Positions 47,637 to 57,921 of a stretch of DNA of 64,000 nucleotides are shown piece by piece (positions within the stretch are counted from its first letter, which is position 1; each line of letters starts with the position of its first letter). The stretch is taken from the NCBI GenBank assembly GCA_037179385.1, contig CM074179.1, positions 34,125,905 through 34,189,904 on the forward strand, in the 5' to 3' direction. Under the pieces are notes generated by a model, which had not been told where the DNA came from, did not search any database, and saw nothing but the letters and a program-made list of their open reading frames with translations. The translations under genes were made by a program, and so were the position numbers. Origin of the DNA: Holothuria scabra (lineage: Eukaryota > Echinodermata > Holothuroidea > Aspidochirotida > Holothuriidae).

Positions 47637-49420
47637 ATGAATATTAACTTTGATCTTAACTTTAAGTTGGAATCCCTAGATGACCCAGAGCCTGGGGATA
47701 GGTTCCAGACTTTGTCCTCTGAAGAGATTGACCAGATAGCTAGTGAAAGAAATGAGAAATCCACCAGCTACAATACTTCCTGGGCTGTGCGAATTCTCAA
47801 AGGTCAGTTGCATAGGCCTGCAGTACTGCAGATAATCACTGACTTTATCTTTGCTACATTAAAAGCCTATTCATCATAATAAACTGTATTTTTGCATTTG
47901 TAAACTGTTGTTCAGGACTTTTGTTAAATTTTGGAAGGCTGTCAGTATACTGTAGGCTACTAGGCCTTTTTTACTTCTAGCGTGGGCATTTCTCAAACAG
48001 AATTCAAGAACTTTAGCTACTGATTTCCTTACTGATTCCAAATTATGCAAGACTGGCTTCGAATGGCATTCGAAACTGGTGTTGAATCCCATTCAAGACT
48101 GTCTGTTGTTTTAGAATCAGTACTGAAATTGAATTTCACACCATTTTAAAATGTACTGTAGGCTACTATGGGCTAGCCTACACAAATTTAATAAGAATTA
48201 ATTTAACAACAATAATTTAATATGCAACTGTACTCCCATTATAACTCATTTTCCTCATTTTCCTCAAACAGCCTGGTGCAAATCCAAAGGCAAAAATCCT
48301 GAATTTGAAAAACTGGCAGCAGATGAACTCAATGCTCTTTTGCGGGTATTTTACGCTGAAGTAAGAAACAAGAGGGGCGAAAGGTATGCCAAACAGTCCT
48401 TTGTTGGTCTGCGGGCTGCTATACATCGTCACTTGTCCGGAGAGCCTTTTTGTCGGCAGGTTAACATCCTACAGGACAGAGAGTTTCAAGGAGCTAATAA
48501 TGTCTTTAGAGGCATTCTAAAACAGCTGAAACGTGACGGGCATGACAGAAGCCAGCATAAGGCACCAATTTTACCAGGTGATTTGGAGAAACTGAAATTT
48601 ATTGATGTGTCTACCGCTAGATGACTGCAGCAACTGGCTTGGTTCTACATTGAATATTACTTCTGCAGGAGGGGACGAGAAGGCTTACGAGCTCTCCCCG
48701 AGGATTGCTTTGAATTTTGTTCAGATGGTGATGGAAATGAGTACTGTAAGATGACTTTTCATGAGGCCACAAAGAACCATCCTGGTGACTTAAGAAAGGA
48801 TCCTGAATCAGAGAAGCGAATGTATGCCACTGTGGGTGATTTGTGCCCTGTAAGAATCCTGAAGGAATACATTGCCAAACTGAATCCCAGTTGCAAGCAC
48901 CTTTTTCAACGGCCAAATGCTTGCTTCCATGTGAGAAAACCACAGTGGTATGACAATGTTCCACTTGGCAAAAACACTCTGGGTAATATGATGAAAACTA
49001 TCCCAAGACCTGCAGATGTCTCAGGCATACACAAACCACTGCATTCGTGCCACTGTTATAACAGAATTATGCAGGAAGGGCTTTGACACTAGAACAATCG
49101 CCACTTTGAGTGGACATCGCTGCGAGGCAAGCATCAAGTCCTATTGCAATGGTGCGACACCAGCCCAAAAGAGAGAAATGGCTAAAACATTGTCTGAGTG
49201 TTTGAGCGATGACGTTCAAAGCAGCAACGTTCGCGGTGCTAGTGGAAGTAAGCCTAGCCCATGTAATGAGCCTAACGTTAATAATAGTCTTACTGACAGC
49301 TTCGCAAAGGTTATTTCCAATGGTATACAACTTAACACCAACCTTTCAGCTAATGAAATTCAAGCAGTTTTCCAAGGGTGCTCGTTCACCGGTAAAGTCA
49401 AGGTCTATATGGCAAAATAA
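47637..49420 (+). pseudogene. Crypton-like tyrosine recombinase, two exons
   Basis: Exon 1 is 47637-47802; a GTCAGT donor and a ttttcctcaaacag acceptor (48271) join in phase to a W-C-K-S-K-G exon. The product has an N-terminal SAM-like binding region and a C-terminal catalytic domain: FCRRGREGL, then HCIRATVITEL (Arg and His), LSGHR, and S-I-K-S-Y (Tyr nucleophile). This is the R...H-x-x-R...Y layout of Crypton/ZMYM/KCTD-type recombinases, which move DNA by strand exchange. One in-frame TGA (48622-48624) and one frameshift near 49005 interrupt it; all catalytic residues remain. The C-terminal tail (49200-49420) is Ser/Asn-rich. It looks recently disabled. Confidence 0.85.
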
Positions 49421-49931
49421 ATTCATCTTCCTAGCTAGTTGTTGAGAATTGCCCGTTCATTTGACGACCAAAGTAGCTTTCGGATGTTTCGTTAAAACTT
49501 TATGTTGAACTAATACTAATAGTGTTAGTAGCGATAGTCTAGTCTGTAATGTACTAATAATGTACACTGTAGGTGTGCATGTGTGCTGTGTGGCTGTATC
49601 TTGTTTACACTCGCAAGCCTTCCAGTTGACCCCGAAGGTCAAGTTGTCAGATAAAGAAAGCATATTTCAGAGTTAAATGATTTGATTTAATTAAAATTTG
49701 TTCGAAAAATTGAGACTTTAATAAATATGTTTTCAAGAAATTGAAAATACTTTGCCTCTTTGTCCACTTTGTTTTAGTTCGAAGTTGTTCGCTACTATCG
49801 TAAGACACCAAACATGACGTCATAATAGGGCCCTAAGTTAGTGAGGAGAATTAAAGATTGATCTTTGAAATTTGATCTAAAAAGTTACTTTTCGGAATTT
49901 TTTACGCATATTTTTGGAAGTGTTTATGAAT

Positions 49932-50098
49932 GGGGATAAAAGCAGGGTACCCGGTCTTAAATTTGATTTAAGACCTCCGGTGACGTCATCACAGAGGCAG
50001 CGGACCTCTGCTATCGCCTCGGTCCGCTCAGCCTCTGTGATGACGTCATCGTCGGTCTTAAATCAAATTTAAGACCGGGCACCCTCGCATTTATCCCC
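49932..50098. repeat. 167 bp palindrome with TGACGTCA in both arms
   Basis: ggggataaa...cggtcttaaatttgatttaagacc... is mirrored by ...ggtcttaaatcaaatttaagaccg...ttatcccc. Perfect CRE octamers TGACGTCA occur at 49981 and 50041. It sits at the right edge of the Crypton-like insertion. It may be a MITE that inserted there or part of that element's end. Confidence 0.85.
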
Positions 50099-50100
50099 TA

Positions 50101-50545
50101 ATTACAAAAAATAATGCGCTCAATTGCGCGTGCTGAGGCTTTAGTTAACACGCTGGTCCTGGGTATTACGTCAAATTGCATCCAGGTGGGCTGAGGGTGG
50201 ACGTGTGTGGCGAGAAGTTTGTCCCGTCTATGCGCTGCACATAACCCGATTTCGTTAGTGCGCGCAACAAAAGTACTTGCTGTGTATTTTAAAAGCGCGC
50301 GTTTTATTCCTTAAGGATTTTGAAACGCGTTACGGCGTACGTTGAGGCTTGTTCTGTACACCCCATACACAGGAAAGCCCTAAAAGTAGCAAACTGTTAG
50401 AAGAAGTTCACCCAAGGAAGAAACGACTGGTTGGTCGAGACACTGCAAATTCGTTCTTTCTTTGGCTTTAAGCCCCATCTAAATAACTAAACTTCTTTGG
50501 CCTCCATGGTCGGACTTTAAGCCATTTTGACCCTGTAAACATTGT
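50101..50545. repeat. Duplicated segment Y'
   Basis: Second copy of Y, without the 310 bp block that contains the SINE-like insertion. It ends at gtaaacattgtaa, where the Harbinger element starts. Confidence 0.85.
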
Positions 50546-50547
50546 AA

Positions 50548-50690
50548 AGGTGCGTTCACATATAACGGCAACGGCAATCCGGCATAGCTGTTCACATATG
50601 ACGGCAAAAATTATTGCCGCATACGGTAAAAAATTTACCGGATGATACCGACGGGAATTTGCAGCTGACAAATTTGTTCCATTATCGAAC
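50548..50690 (+). promoter_or_regulatory. Harbinger left end with subterminal direct repeats
   Basis: gttcacatataacggcaa at about 50553 and gttcacatatgacggcaa at about 50580 are near-identical 18-mers 28 bp apart, followed by two further attgccg / ttaccgg words. Subterminal repeats are often binding sites for the element's DNA-binding protein; the start codon follows at 50691. Confidence 0.65.
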
Positions 50691-51199
50691 ATGGCAGACA
50701 TTGATGAGGAGCTGATATTCTTAATGGCAATAGCATACCAAATAGATCGGAAGAAAGGGCGGAAGAAGAGAAAATGGTTGGTGCACGATATTTTGAAAAG
50801 AAGGGGTGAACACGGCGTCTTTAATCACCTTTTTAGAGAACTTAAAACAGATGTCGAGAAATTTGTTCAGTATTTTAGAGTAACGAGGGAGCAGTTTGCT
50901 CGTTTGGTCTTTTTCACGGGCAAATTTCTCACCAAGACGAGCCGTTTTAGGGAGGTTATAAGTCCCGAAGAGAGACTAGCCATTTGCCTGAGGTAAGTGA
51001 TTCCAATTAAATAAAGTATTACCATGTTTTTTCAACGACTTTATCGGTCAATTTAATTTGACACAAAAAAATTAGTTTGTACTAAACAAAATCACACTAT
51101 ATATATATACGGCACCTCTCGTAATTTAGGTAAGATGTAGGCCAAATAACTTTTAACTGACGCATTGGCAAACTTTGCTTACTCTCTGGGTGTTCTAGT

Positions 51200-51720
51200 A
51201 TGATGATTACTTGTAGTTATAACTCGGGGGTGGCGCCAGCGGGGATCCCCCCGTCGGGAAACCCTGGTACCGGTCGGGGAAGGTTTCGTCGGGGAGGCCT
51301 TATAATGAGAAAAATTAATAAAAAAAAAAAGGGTGATATTCAACATATTTGTTTTGCAATGCTTTTTTACTAGGCTACATGTCGGAACTTTTTCAATCAC
51401 ATCTTCTTAGCTCTGTTATACTTCAGTCCATGTACCTTGTCCTATCAACTCCCCCGTCGGCAATTTTTCGGGGAAGGCCTAAAAATTTAAAACGCAAAGG
51501 ACTGATTAGGTTTCTGGATGGATAATCATGAACTAGCATCTTTTCTTTGTGAACTATTTTCTAGTTTTAGTTTTAATGCATATCGGAACCGGCTTTTAAT
51601 CATTTCTTACTAGCTTTCTATCCCTCATTCTGCCTTCAATCCATGCGTGCAAGGTCATGTCCCTGTCGGGGGAGGCTGCCCCCCTGTTGTTAAGAAAATC
51701 CAATTTCGTCGGGGAACCTT
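51200..51720. repeat. Degenerate direct repeats with GTCGGGGAAGG words
   Basis: A segment at about 51362-51465 (tactaggctacatgtcgga...cttcagtccatgtacc...ccccgtcgg) recurs at about 51562-51672 (ttttaatgcatatcgga...cttcaatccatgcgtgc...ccctgtcgg), and cgtcggggaa words appear near 51285, 51457, 51665 and 51706. It lies within the transposase intron and is non-coding. Confidence 0.6.
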
Positions 51721-52341
51721 CCGATCCACAGGCCCATTATAAAATAAAATGGGCCTGATAAACGTCAGCCACCCAGACGATCTTCTTGATTTTGCTTACT
51801 AGAAGACAATATTCTTCGAGTAAACCCACAATTCCGAATTTACCTTACAAAAACAGACGAGAGGTTGTTCATGTGCATGGAGTGCCAAATGATGGAATGC
51901 CATTTGGCCTGCCCCGACAACCGAATTCAAGCAACGGTAATGAAAATCAGCCAGGCCGTTTTCAGCTGCACATCATGATAAACACTAGTGTGAGAATGTC
52001 TCCCCATGGCCAAAAGTCTGATTTAAAATTCCTTTAAAGCCACCTTGTAACGTGGCATATTTTCAAACACGTTGGCTCATATAAAGTCTGGATTTCGGGC
52101 AGTCGCGTAGAAAATTTCATTTATTTAGTGGACCTTGAAAATGAATACAACGAAGATTTTTATGAGGTCAAAAACTTGAGTATGTTTTCAATTCTGTTGC
52201 ATAGTTTTCCCCGAAAAGAGACAAGACCATTGAATCTAATTGTAGCAGTACCTGTTACCTGGAAATTTTCTGTTCACTTACCATGTTGTTATTTCTATTA
52301 AAGTGAAACTTTCATTGAAACGGATAGCTTCATTTCTAGTT

Positions 52342-52615
52342 TCAAGTCTGGGAAATGACATACCCGGCTGTCTGGGGGTTACATTTTTTAACAATTTTCT
52401 GTACGCTCCACCTAGATAGTGTTTTGGTCGAACAGATTACTTAACAAAACCATGAATGCTTGCAAAGTATTCTTCGTTTTGGTGGCAGAATTAAATAATA
52501 ACTGCTTTGTTTCTACGTACGAGCCCGGGAAATGCCAAAACCTGTTGTCTGGGGATTCACAACTTTTTAAAAATGACGTGCGCTCCGCTAAGTATTTAGG
52601 GCAGGATTATATTTT
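52342..52615. repeat. Degenerate duplication, period about 175 bp
   Basis: aagtctgggaaatgacatacccggctgtctgggg...tttaacaatttt.tgtacgctcc (52342 on) matches gagcccgggaaatgccaaaacctgttgtctgggg...tttttaaaaatgacgtgcgctcc (52518 on). Non-coding, in the transposase intron. The rest of the intron between 51000 and 53098 shows nothing else recognisable. Confidence 0.55.
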
Positions 52616-53098
52616 CGGACAAAAAAGACGATTCTGTCCCTTCCAAACTGAAACACTCTCGTATGCCTATGTCAATATAAAAACTCCAAAATCTGTCATG
52701 AAATTACAACATTCTCCAATGTAAGGTTGAGATTGTTAAAAAAGGCAAAATTTTTCAATTTCGATGGGAATGGGTAAAATAAATAGCCAAAGCCAACTCT
52801 GTTAAGCACCTCGACATTTTACTTTTGCTCTTGAAAGGCAAATCAGTTAATGAACACCTAAATTTTCAATTATGCCACTACCAGAAACCAAATTTTCTTT
52901 CATTAAATTCCAAAATCTGCCCAATATAATAAGCTCTTACTTTTCATATCTTCGTTTTAAAAGGGGGAAAACTTTTCGGGCAAACTTTCAGTCTCGTCTA
53001 AAATCCTGCACACGTAGACCTAGTACGCATAAACCTGTAGCCTAATAAACGTTTTTGTTTTGACCATATGAAGGACAGATTCTTCAATAAACGGGGCG

Positions 53099-53231
53099 AT
53101 GCACACTGTTTAACAAAAAAATCGTAACTGGCTAACGACACCCATAATCCCTAACTCTAACAAAGAACACAATCGATACAATACAGTGGCAACAGCCAAT
53201 CAAGAAACACTTTGTTAAACAGTGCGCACCC
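53099..53231. repeat. Short inverted-repeat element
   Basis: atgcacactgtttaacaaa at the left is mirrored by tttgttaaacagtgcgcac at the right (about 18 bp arms, 95 bp centre). A small MITE-like unit inside the transposase intron. Confidence 0.7.
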
Positions 53232-53370
53232 ATCCTAATAAACACCCCAATCTTTTAGTGGTCCTTACAAAAGACAAATTTCTTTCAAAAATTTTAAAAT
53301 TGCTTCCAAAAAAATCCAGATTTTTTAGTACTTGTTGAAAAAACCCCTCGGGCAAATCCTGGTGCCATCC

Positions 53371-54138
53371 TGTTATAAATATACGGGTTAAACTTGTTTC
53401 TGGTGTTGCGAGACGACACCAACCAGATTGAATCCACGGACGAGCGAGTGAAAAGTTCTAGAAAGTGCTAGCTTCGGTGTTGTCTCTCTAGCATATTCAA
53501 CGGGTAACCCCACAGAACATTCGCACAGTTACGAGAATGTACGATCACCTACTGGAAACTACTGTATGATGTAATGGCCTAATAATAGCCAACTATGGCA
53601 ACTGTCGGCTACTGTGAATTTCTCTCGAGAACTATCTGTCCCGCTTGTGGTTCTGGGTGACTGAGCCCAGAACTTTCGCTGTTTGTTTTGTACGAGATCA
53701 AACGAGACGTTTCCATAAGAGTAAGTTCCAGACTTTTCTGAAAGAACTACCAGGCGTATAAAAGGTCATGCAAGAACTGTGACAAGAGAGAGAAGTGAAC
53801 AGAAGATACATAGATAATACAGAGACCAGACGCCTGCTTCGCCGCTTAACGCTGTAATTGTGTCGCCACTTAACGATCACTATAGTCTTCATCCTGCCTT
53901 CGCGGAACCGAGTCCTACGCTGTGCTGCTGTACAATCGACGCTAACAACACTACCCCTTGGACAAAGAGTGATACCTTAAGCTGTAAAAGATTGTGAGTA
54001 GATTTAAGATTAATTGTTGTAAATTTAAGGAAGTAAGAGGTGAATAATAATTAAGTTGTTGATTTTAATCTCGCTCTTCTGTGGTCTTTCGCTGTTATTG
54101 GTTTGTATTGCGACCAAGCCGTAACACTGGGATTAACA
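53371..54138 (+). mobile_element. Putative solo LTR with TATA box
   Basis: Starts TGTTAT and ends in TAACA (54126 or 54138), giving a short inverted end as in LTRs. A strong TATA box (gcgTATAAAAGg) lies at 53757 with a plausible leader after it. Ten bases after the second end comes a tRNA-Met-type primer-binding site. No gag or pol follows (the next 700 bp are non-coding), so it is a solo or truncated LTR. Direct target repeats were not found. It sits in the Harbinger intron. Confidence 0.6.
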
Positions 54139-54147
54139 AGTGTCATA

Positions 54148-54157
54148 TGGTATCAGG
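54148..54157 (+). other. Possible primer-binding site (initiator tRNA-Met type)
   Basis: TGGTATCAGG resembles the TGGTATCAGAG primer site complementary to the 3' end of initiator tRNA-Met. It lies 10-21 bases beyond the putative LTR end; the usual gap is 0-5, so the LTR boundary may be slightly misplaced. Confidence 0.45.
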
Positions 54158-54820
54158 AGGAGAACAATCTTTTGGATTTATATTTCTTGTGAAACGCGTT
54201 TGTTTTGGTCATGAACTCATTTTTTAGGGACGTCGCAAAATTAAAAATCGTCAAAAATTACGCAAGGATATTTTGCATTGCAATCTTTATTTATGATTTG
54301 TTTTCAACTTGACACATTTCGATTAGATAGATAGATTTAACGTATCGGATGGCGACGAAGCCTGAGCTGAGACAGGCAAGAATAAGGTCTTAGGGCCACC
54401 CTGTTTCATCAAGTAAAATTCTTGCCAGAACAGCTTGTACAACGACCTACCTGATGTACTGACTTCAGCAAAGATTAAGTGTAATTTCAATTGTTCCCAA
54501 AAATGCCCATAAGGCTAACTTGAAAGTTTGCTGGTACACTATTTCATTAAATTTTGATTTATCACACTTAAAATTAAGGATAATAAACAAACAAGTAACA
54601 GCAGCATACAAAATTAGGCGACAGGATATGAACTAAGAAATCTTGATGGTCTTTCTGAGAAAAAAAAACGATCCCTGGAAATAAAGAAAAGTCGAAAACA
54701 GATTATTATACATTCAGAAAAGCAAAATCACGGCAACCTGTACAGGTATTTTCTGTTAATCATCAAGGAAACGTTATTGTAAGTAAACGATATATAAATA
54801 TATATCACGAACATTTATTT
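54158..54820. other. Intronic spacer, nothing recognised
   Basis: AT-rich remainder of the transposase intron between the putative LTR and the last exon of the antisense gene. No gag-pol similarity. Confidence 0.4.
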
Positions 54821-57310
54821 TCAAGTGTTGCTAACGTTTGCCATGTCCATGACCACTGATAAAATGTTGTCGGGTATAGAGTCATGCCCTGAAATCACTG
54901 TGTCAATTTTAATTGTGCGTTCCCCTTTATTTCCCATAATTTGGGGCAATGGAAGAATCGGTTGGGCTGGGAGGTCGGGGTTCTCTGCATTAAAAAAAAA
55001 CTGAGAGATTTGTAGCTGTATGGCTGATTTTACAGGTTCGGAAAGTTTTTTTATTCTCAACCGACAACTTTGAAAAGAGGCGTCCTCTGCCGTTTCGTAG
55101 TTTCTTTGGCGTTGCTCCTCGCGTTGTTCTCTGTAACAATGGACGAGCTCTGAAAGGTTTTTTTTTTCAAAGGAGTCATCTGCGTGTTTGGCCCTTTTTT
55201 CGTGATTTGGGCGGGGTTGGTTTTCTTATTGTCGTGGTATTCTTGATGGATTGAGACGAAACACTAGCGAGTTCCGAAGCTGCATCCACTAAAGATTCTC
55301 GTCGTGAAGGAAATGGAATCGACTCACTTCTGTAAAATAAATAGAGAAATAAAATTGCAAATGATTAAGTGAATGAATGAATGAATGAATGAATGAATGA
55401 ATGAACGAATGAATGAATGAATGAACGAATGAATGAATTAATAAATATATGAACGAACGAACGAACAAACAAACGTACGAAGAAATAAATAATTCTTCAT
55501 TAATTCAGTGAGATTATTTTTTCCTTCCAGATATCTTTCTACTGGAGAATCATTTCACTCCCTCGCATTCAGTTTTCGGGTAGGAGTTTCTACCGTGAGC
55601 AATATCGTGTCAGAAGTCTGTTCAGTGATTTGGTCTAAAATGTCATATATTTATATGAAGGTGCCAACAACCGATGAAGAATGGTTACAAAAGGCTGCTG
55701 GATTTGAGCATGTATGGAATTTCCCCCACTGTGTTGGAGCAATCGATGGCAAACACGTCAACATTAAAGCACCGGGAAACAGTGGATCGCTATATTTCAA
55801 CTACAAAAACACATTTTCTATTGTTCTCCTTGCCCTTGTTGATGCTGATGTGCAGTTCACTGCAATAGACGTGGGAGCATATGGTCGAAACAGCGACGGT
55901 GGGATCTTTGCCAACTCAAACATGGGGAAGGTGATTACAAACGGATTGCTTAAATGGCCACCCAGTAAACCAATGCCAAATGCCCCCCCCCCCCCCCCAC
56001 CACCTTGGACCCGCTTCCTTACGTCGTTCTCGGAGATGAGGCTTTTCCATTACATCGACATTTGATGAGACCTTTCCCCGGAAGAAGCTGTCCAAAGCCG
56101 GAACAGATTTTTAACGGCCGATTATCGCGGGCCCGGCGCATTGTGGAGAATGCTTTTGGTTTGCTTGCAGCAAGGTGGCGGCTTTACCATACAAAGATCG
56201 CTCTTAATACAACTGTTGCTACAAATGTTTTAAAGGCAACATGTCTCTTACACAATATGATTCAGTCGGAATCTACCCCATCCCGTACAGCTGCCATCAT
56301 GCAAGATCAAAGCGACGGTCAATCTTTCATCGATTTTTCTGGAACGGGCAACAGAGCTGCCAAACAAGCAAAGGAAACCAGAGAGAAGTTCAAGGAATAT
56401 TTCTGCCACATAGCACCCCTTCCGTGGCAAGAAAGTGTCACCGACAGAGGGAAATAAATTCCAATCTCCTGAAGAATCCTTCAGAAATCTTAACAAATTA
56501 CTGTAGAGGTTTCAAAATTAGGATTTAACCCCTCTCCGTCTCAATTTTGACTGGATTATCTCAAGGCAAGCAAAACGCAAACAGTGCAAGTTGGATAACA
56601 AAATCGATAACCGTTTTGAAGGATTGCAATAGCAATTGGGCACAATGTCTGTTCTACTTCATAATAGACCGACCTGTCCATTTCGTCCCCCGACGTATCT
56701 TCGCAATCACTTGCTGCTTCACAAGTCACCACAGATCCGTCGTTATCAAAGCTCACCTCAGCGTCTTTATCCAACAGGATGTTTGTCTCCGTTCTGTGAA
56801 GAAAACATTTATAGCTCAAATTACTCAATTTTAATTTCCCAAATATTCATTTACAAGCCTTCGGTAACGAACGCTGTGCTGGAAAATATCCTTATCACAT
56901 CTTTCGATCAAACCCCCTGATCCGGCCTTCGGTAAACCTTTCTGTATTGAAAAAGTGTGAAGGAATTAAATATTTAGATAAAAATTTGGTTCACACACTG
57001 TGGAAACACTTTACACTCTATTAAACACGTTTAGTAATCATACAAATAATCTGTAAGATCTAAACACCGTATATTTACAATTTTGATATGTTTCCAAAAT
57101 GCGTTCCGATCAGATCGTTGTAAAGCAGTAAAATGCGACTTACGTGTTTTCTTGAACATGCTTGTCCAGAAAATTCAGAATATCCATGTAAGGCCATCTT
57201 TTTTTCTTTCTTTTTTTTCAGCACCCTGTCCACTTTTTGAAGATCTGGATTCTCGCCTCTTTTTGACATATGTGTCGCGCAAATTCCTCCATTCTTACGC
57301 CAACAATCAC
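54821..57310 (-). pseudogene. Harbinger MADF/Myb-type DNA-binding protein, spliced antisense
   Basis: Three exons on the minus strand join in phase. Exon a (57310-57144) has C-W-R-K then WRNLRDTYVKKRRE, the core of a MADF/trihelix domain, and MDILNFLDKHVQENT; exon b (56793-56674), with tctt-cacag and ACAG|GTCGGT borders, gives an acidic linker (LLDKDAEVSFDNDGS); exon c (55329-54821), after ttttacag, gives SESIPFPSRRESLVDAASELAS and, in a shifted frame, DDSFEKKNLSELVHCYREQ and LRIKKLSEPVKSAIQLQI. Two frameshifts lie in exon a and one in exon c. In Harbinger elements this protein carries the transposase to the nucleus and the ends. The first exon(s) were not found. Confidence 0.7.
55373..55490. 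repeat. AATG tetranucleotide microsatellite
   Basis: About 15 units of GAAT (with interruptions), followed by gaac units and a degenerate tail. It lies in the transposase intron immediately before exon 2 and may be unstable. Confidence 0.9.
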
Positions 57311-57921
57311 CTGCAAAAGTTTTGAAAATATTTAGTTTATTGGCAACTTGAGGTGAACCGCTCTCTCTTTTACGGCAGTTGTAAGATATCATATTATTAA
57401 TTTTATGCTTAATGTACGTACAGCAGTGGAACCAATAATTTTGGTCACAGGCGATCGAAGATGGCCTATGTCAGTAGAGCATTAATACAGACTATTAAAA
57501 ACTTTTTGGAAGCTGACAAGTCGGGATGGGAGCGGTGGCCCCCTGACCATATGGACGCTCCTCCACTGTCATACGCACAATGAGACAAGTTCATACGTCA
57601 TACCACGTTGGATGCTTCTAAGTAGAATGTCTTCAAAATCAAGTCTGTGACTCCAAAGTTAGGGCCCGGCAATTTTAAGTCAATTTACTTGGATTTCTCA
57701 AATGGAAAGTGTCCACCGTTAAATTAGTTCATTCTTGGATTCTCGGATTCTCGGATTTGCATGCATTGATAAACGAAATATTTGTTTTCTAGGTCATGCC
57801 GGTATTGACAGAGGAGATATCAGTAGCGTACGCATGATTTCTGTGAAGGGTCCATGCATTAAGCTGAGAGATCGCTGGCCTTGGGAGGGTTCTGAGAAGA
57901 GGGGGTGTCTCCCCTTAGTCA
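57311..57921. other. Intergenic, nothing recognised
   Basis: Expected position of the right Harbinger end and the 5' exon of the antisense gene. No inverted copy of aggtgcgttcacata was found and no further MADF segment could be supported. Confidence 0.4.

Larger units (their letters stand above)
47246..49930 (+). mobile_element. Crypton-like tyrosine recombinase element inserted between X' and Y'
   Basis: Boundaries come from comparing the intact X-Y junction (46100-46112) with the X'...Y' junction. The inserted DNA carries one gene with tyrosine-recombinase motifs. Its left end, ttcataaacactt (47246-47258), is repeated inverted as aagtgtttatgaa (49918-49930). A palindrome (49932-50098) follows before Y' resumes at about 50101. 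Cryptons are not known to need terminal inverted repeats, so the ends might belong to a different host element. Confidence 0.7.
50691..56457 (+). pseudogene. Harbinger DDE transposase (HARBI1-like), two exons
   Basis: Exon 1 (50691-50992) encodes an N-terminal helical region ending in E-R-L-A-I-C-L-R; donor ag|gtaagtga. Exon 2 starts at 55531 after ttccttccag, restoring phase as R-Y-L-S-T-G-E-S. It carries FPHCVGAIDGKHV (first Asp), VLGDEAFPL (second Asp) and RARRIVENAFGLLAARWR (Glu), the HARBI1-type order. A single frameshift falls in the C homopolymer at about 55985-55998; otherwise both parts are open to the stop at 56457. Length (about 400 codons) fits the family. Because the only lesion is in a homopolymer, it may be a sequencing error and the gene could be intact. 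It cuts and pastes the element at TWA sites. Confidence 0.88.
50548..57310 (+). mobile_element. PIF/Harbinger-like DNA transposon
   Basis: It encodes both proteins expected of Harbinger: a DDE transposase (plus) and a MADF/Myb-type DNA-binding protein (minus). The left end begins aggtgcgttcacatataacgg after TAA, the usual 3-base target for this superfamily, right at the edge of Y'. A matching right terminal repeat was not found up to 64000, so the right boundary is only the last recognised exon. The transposase intron has collected other repeats. Confidence 0.75.

Noticed and set aside
55373..55490. AATG repeats considered as a CRISPR or functional array
   Set aside because: Simple tetranucleotide microsatellite; no spacers.
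57511..57600. H-P-T-W-Y-D-V on the minus strand as the N-terminal part of the MADF domain
   Set aside because: A stop follows at once and the rest of the expected helix pattern is missing, so it was not added to the gene model.
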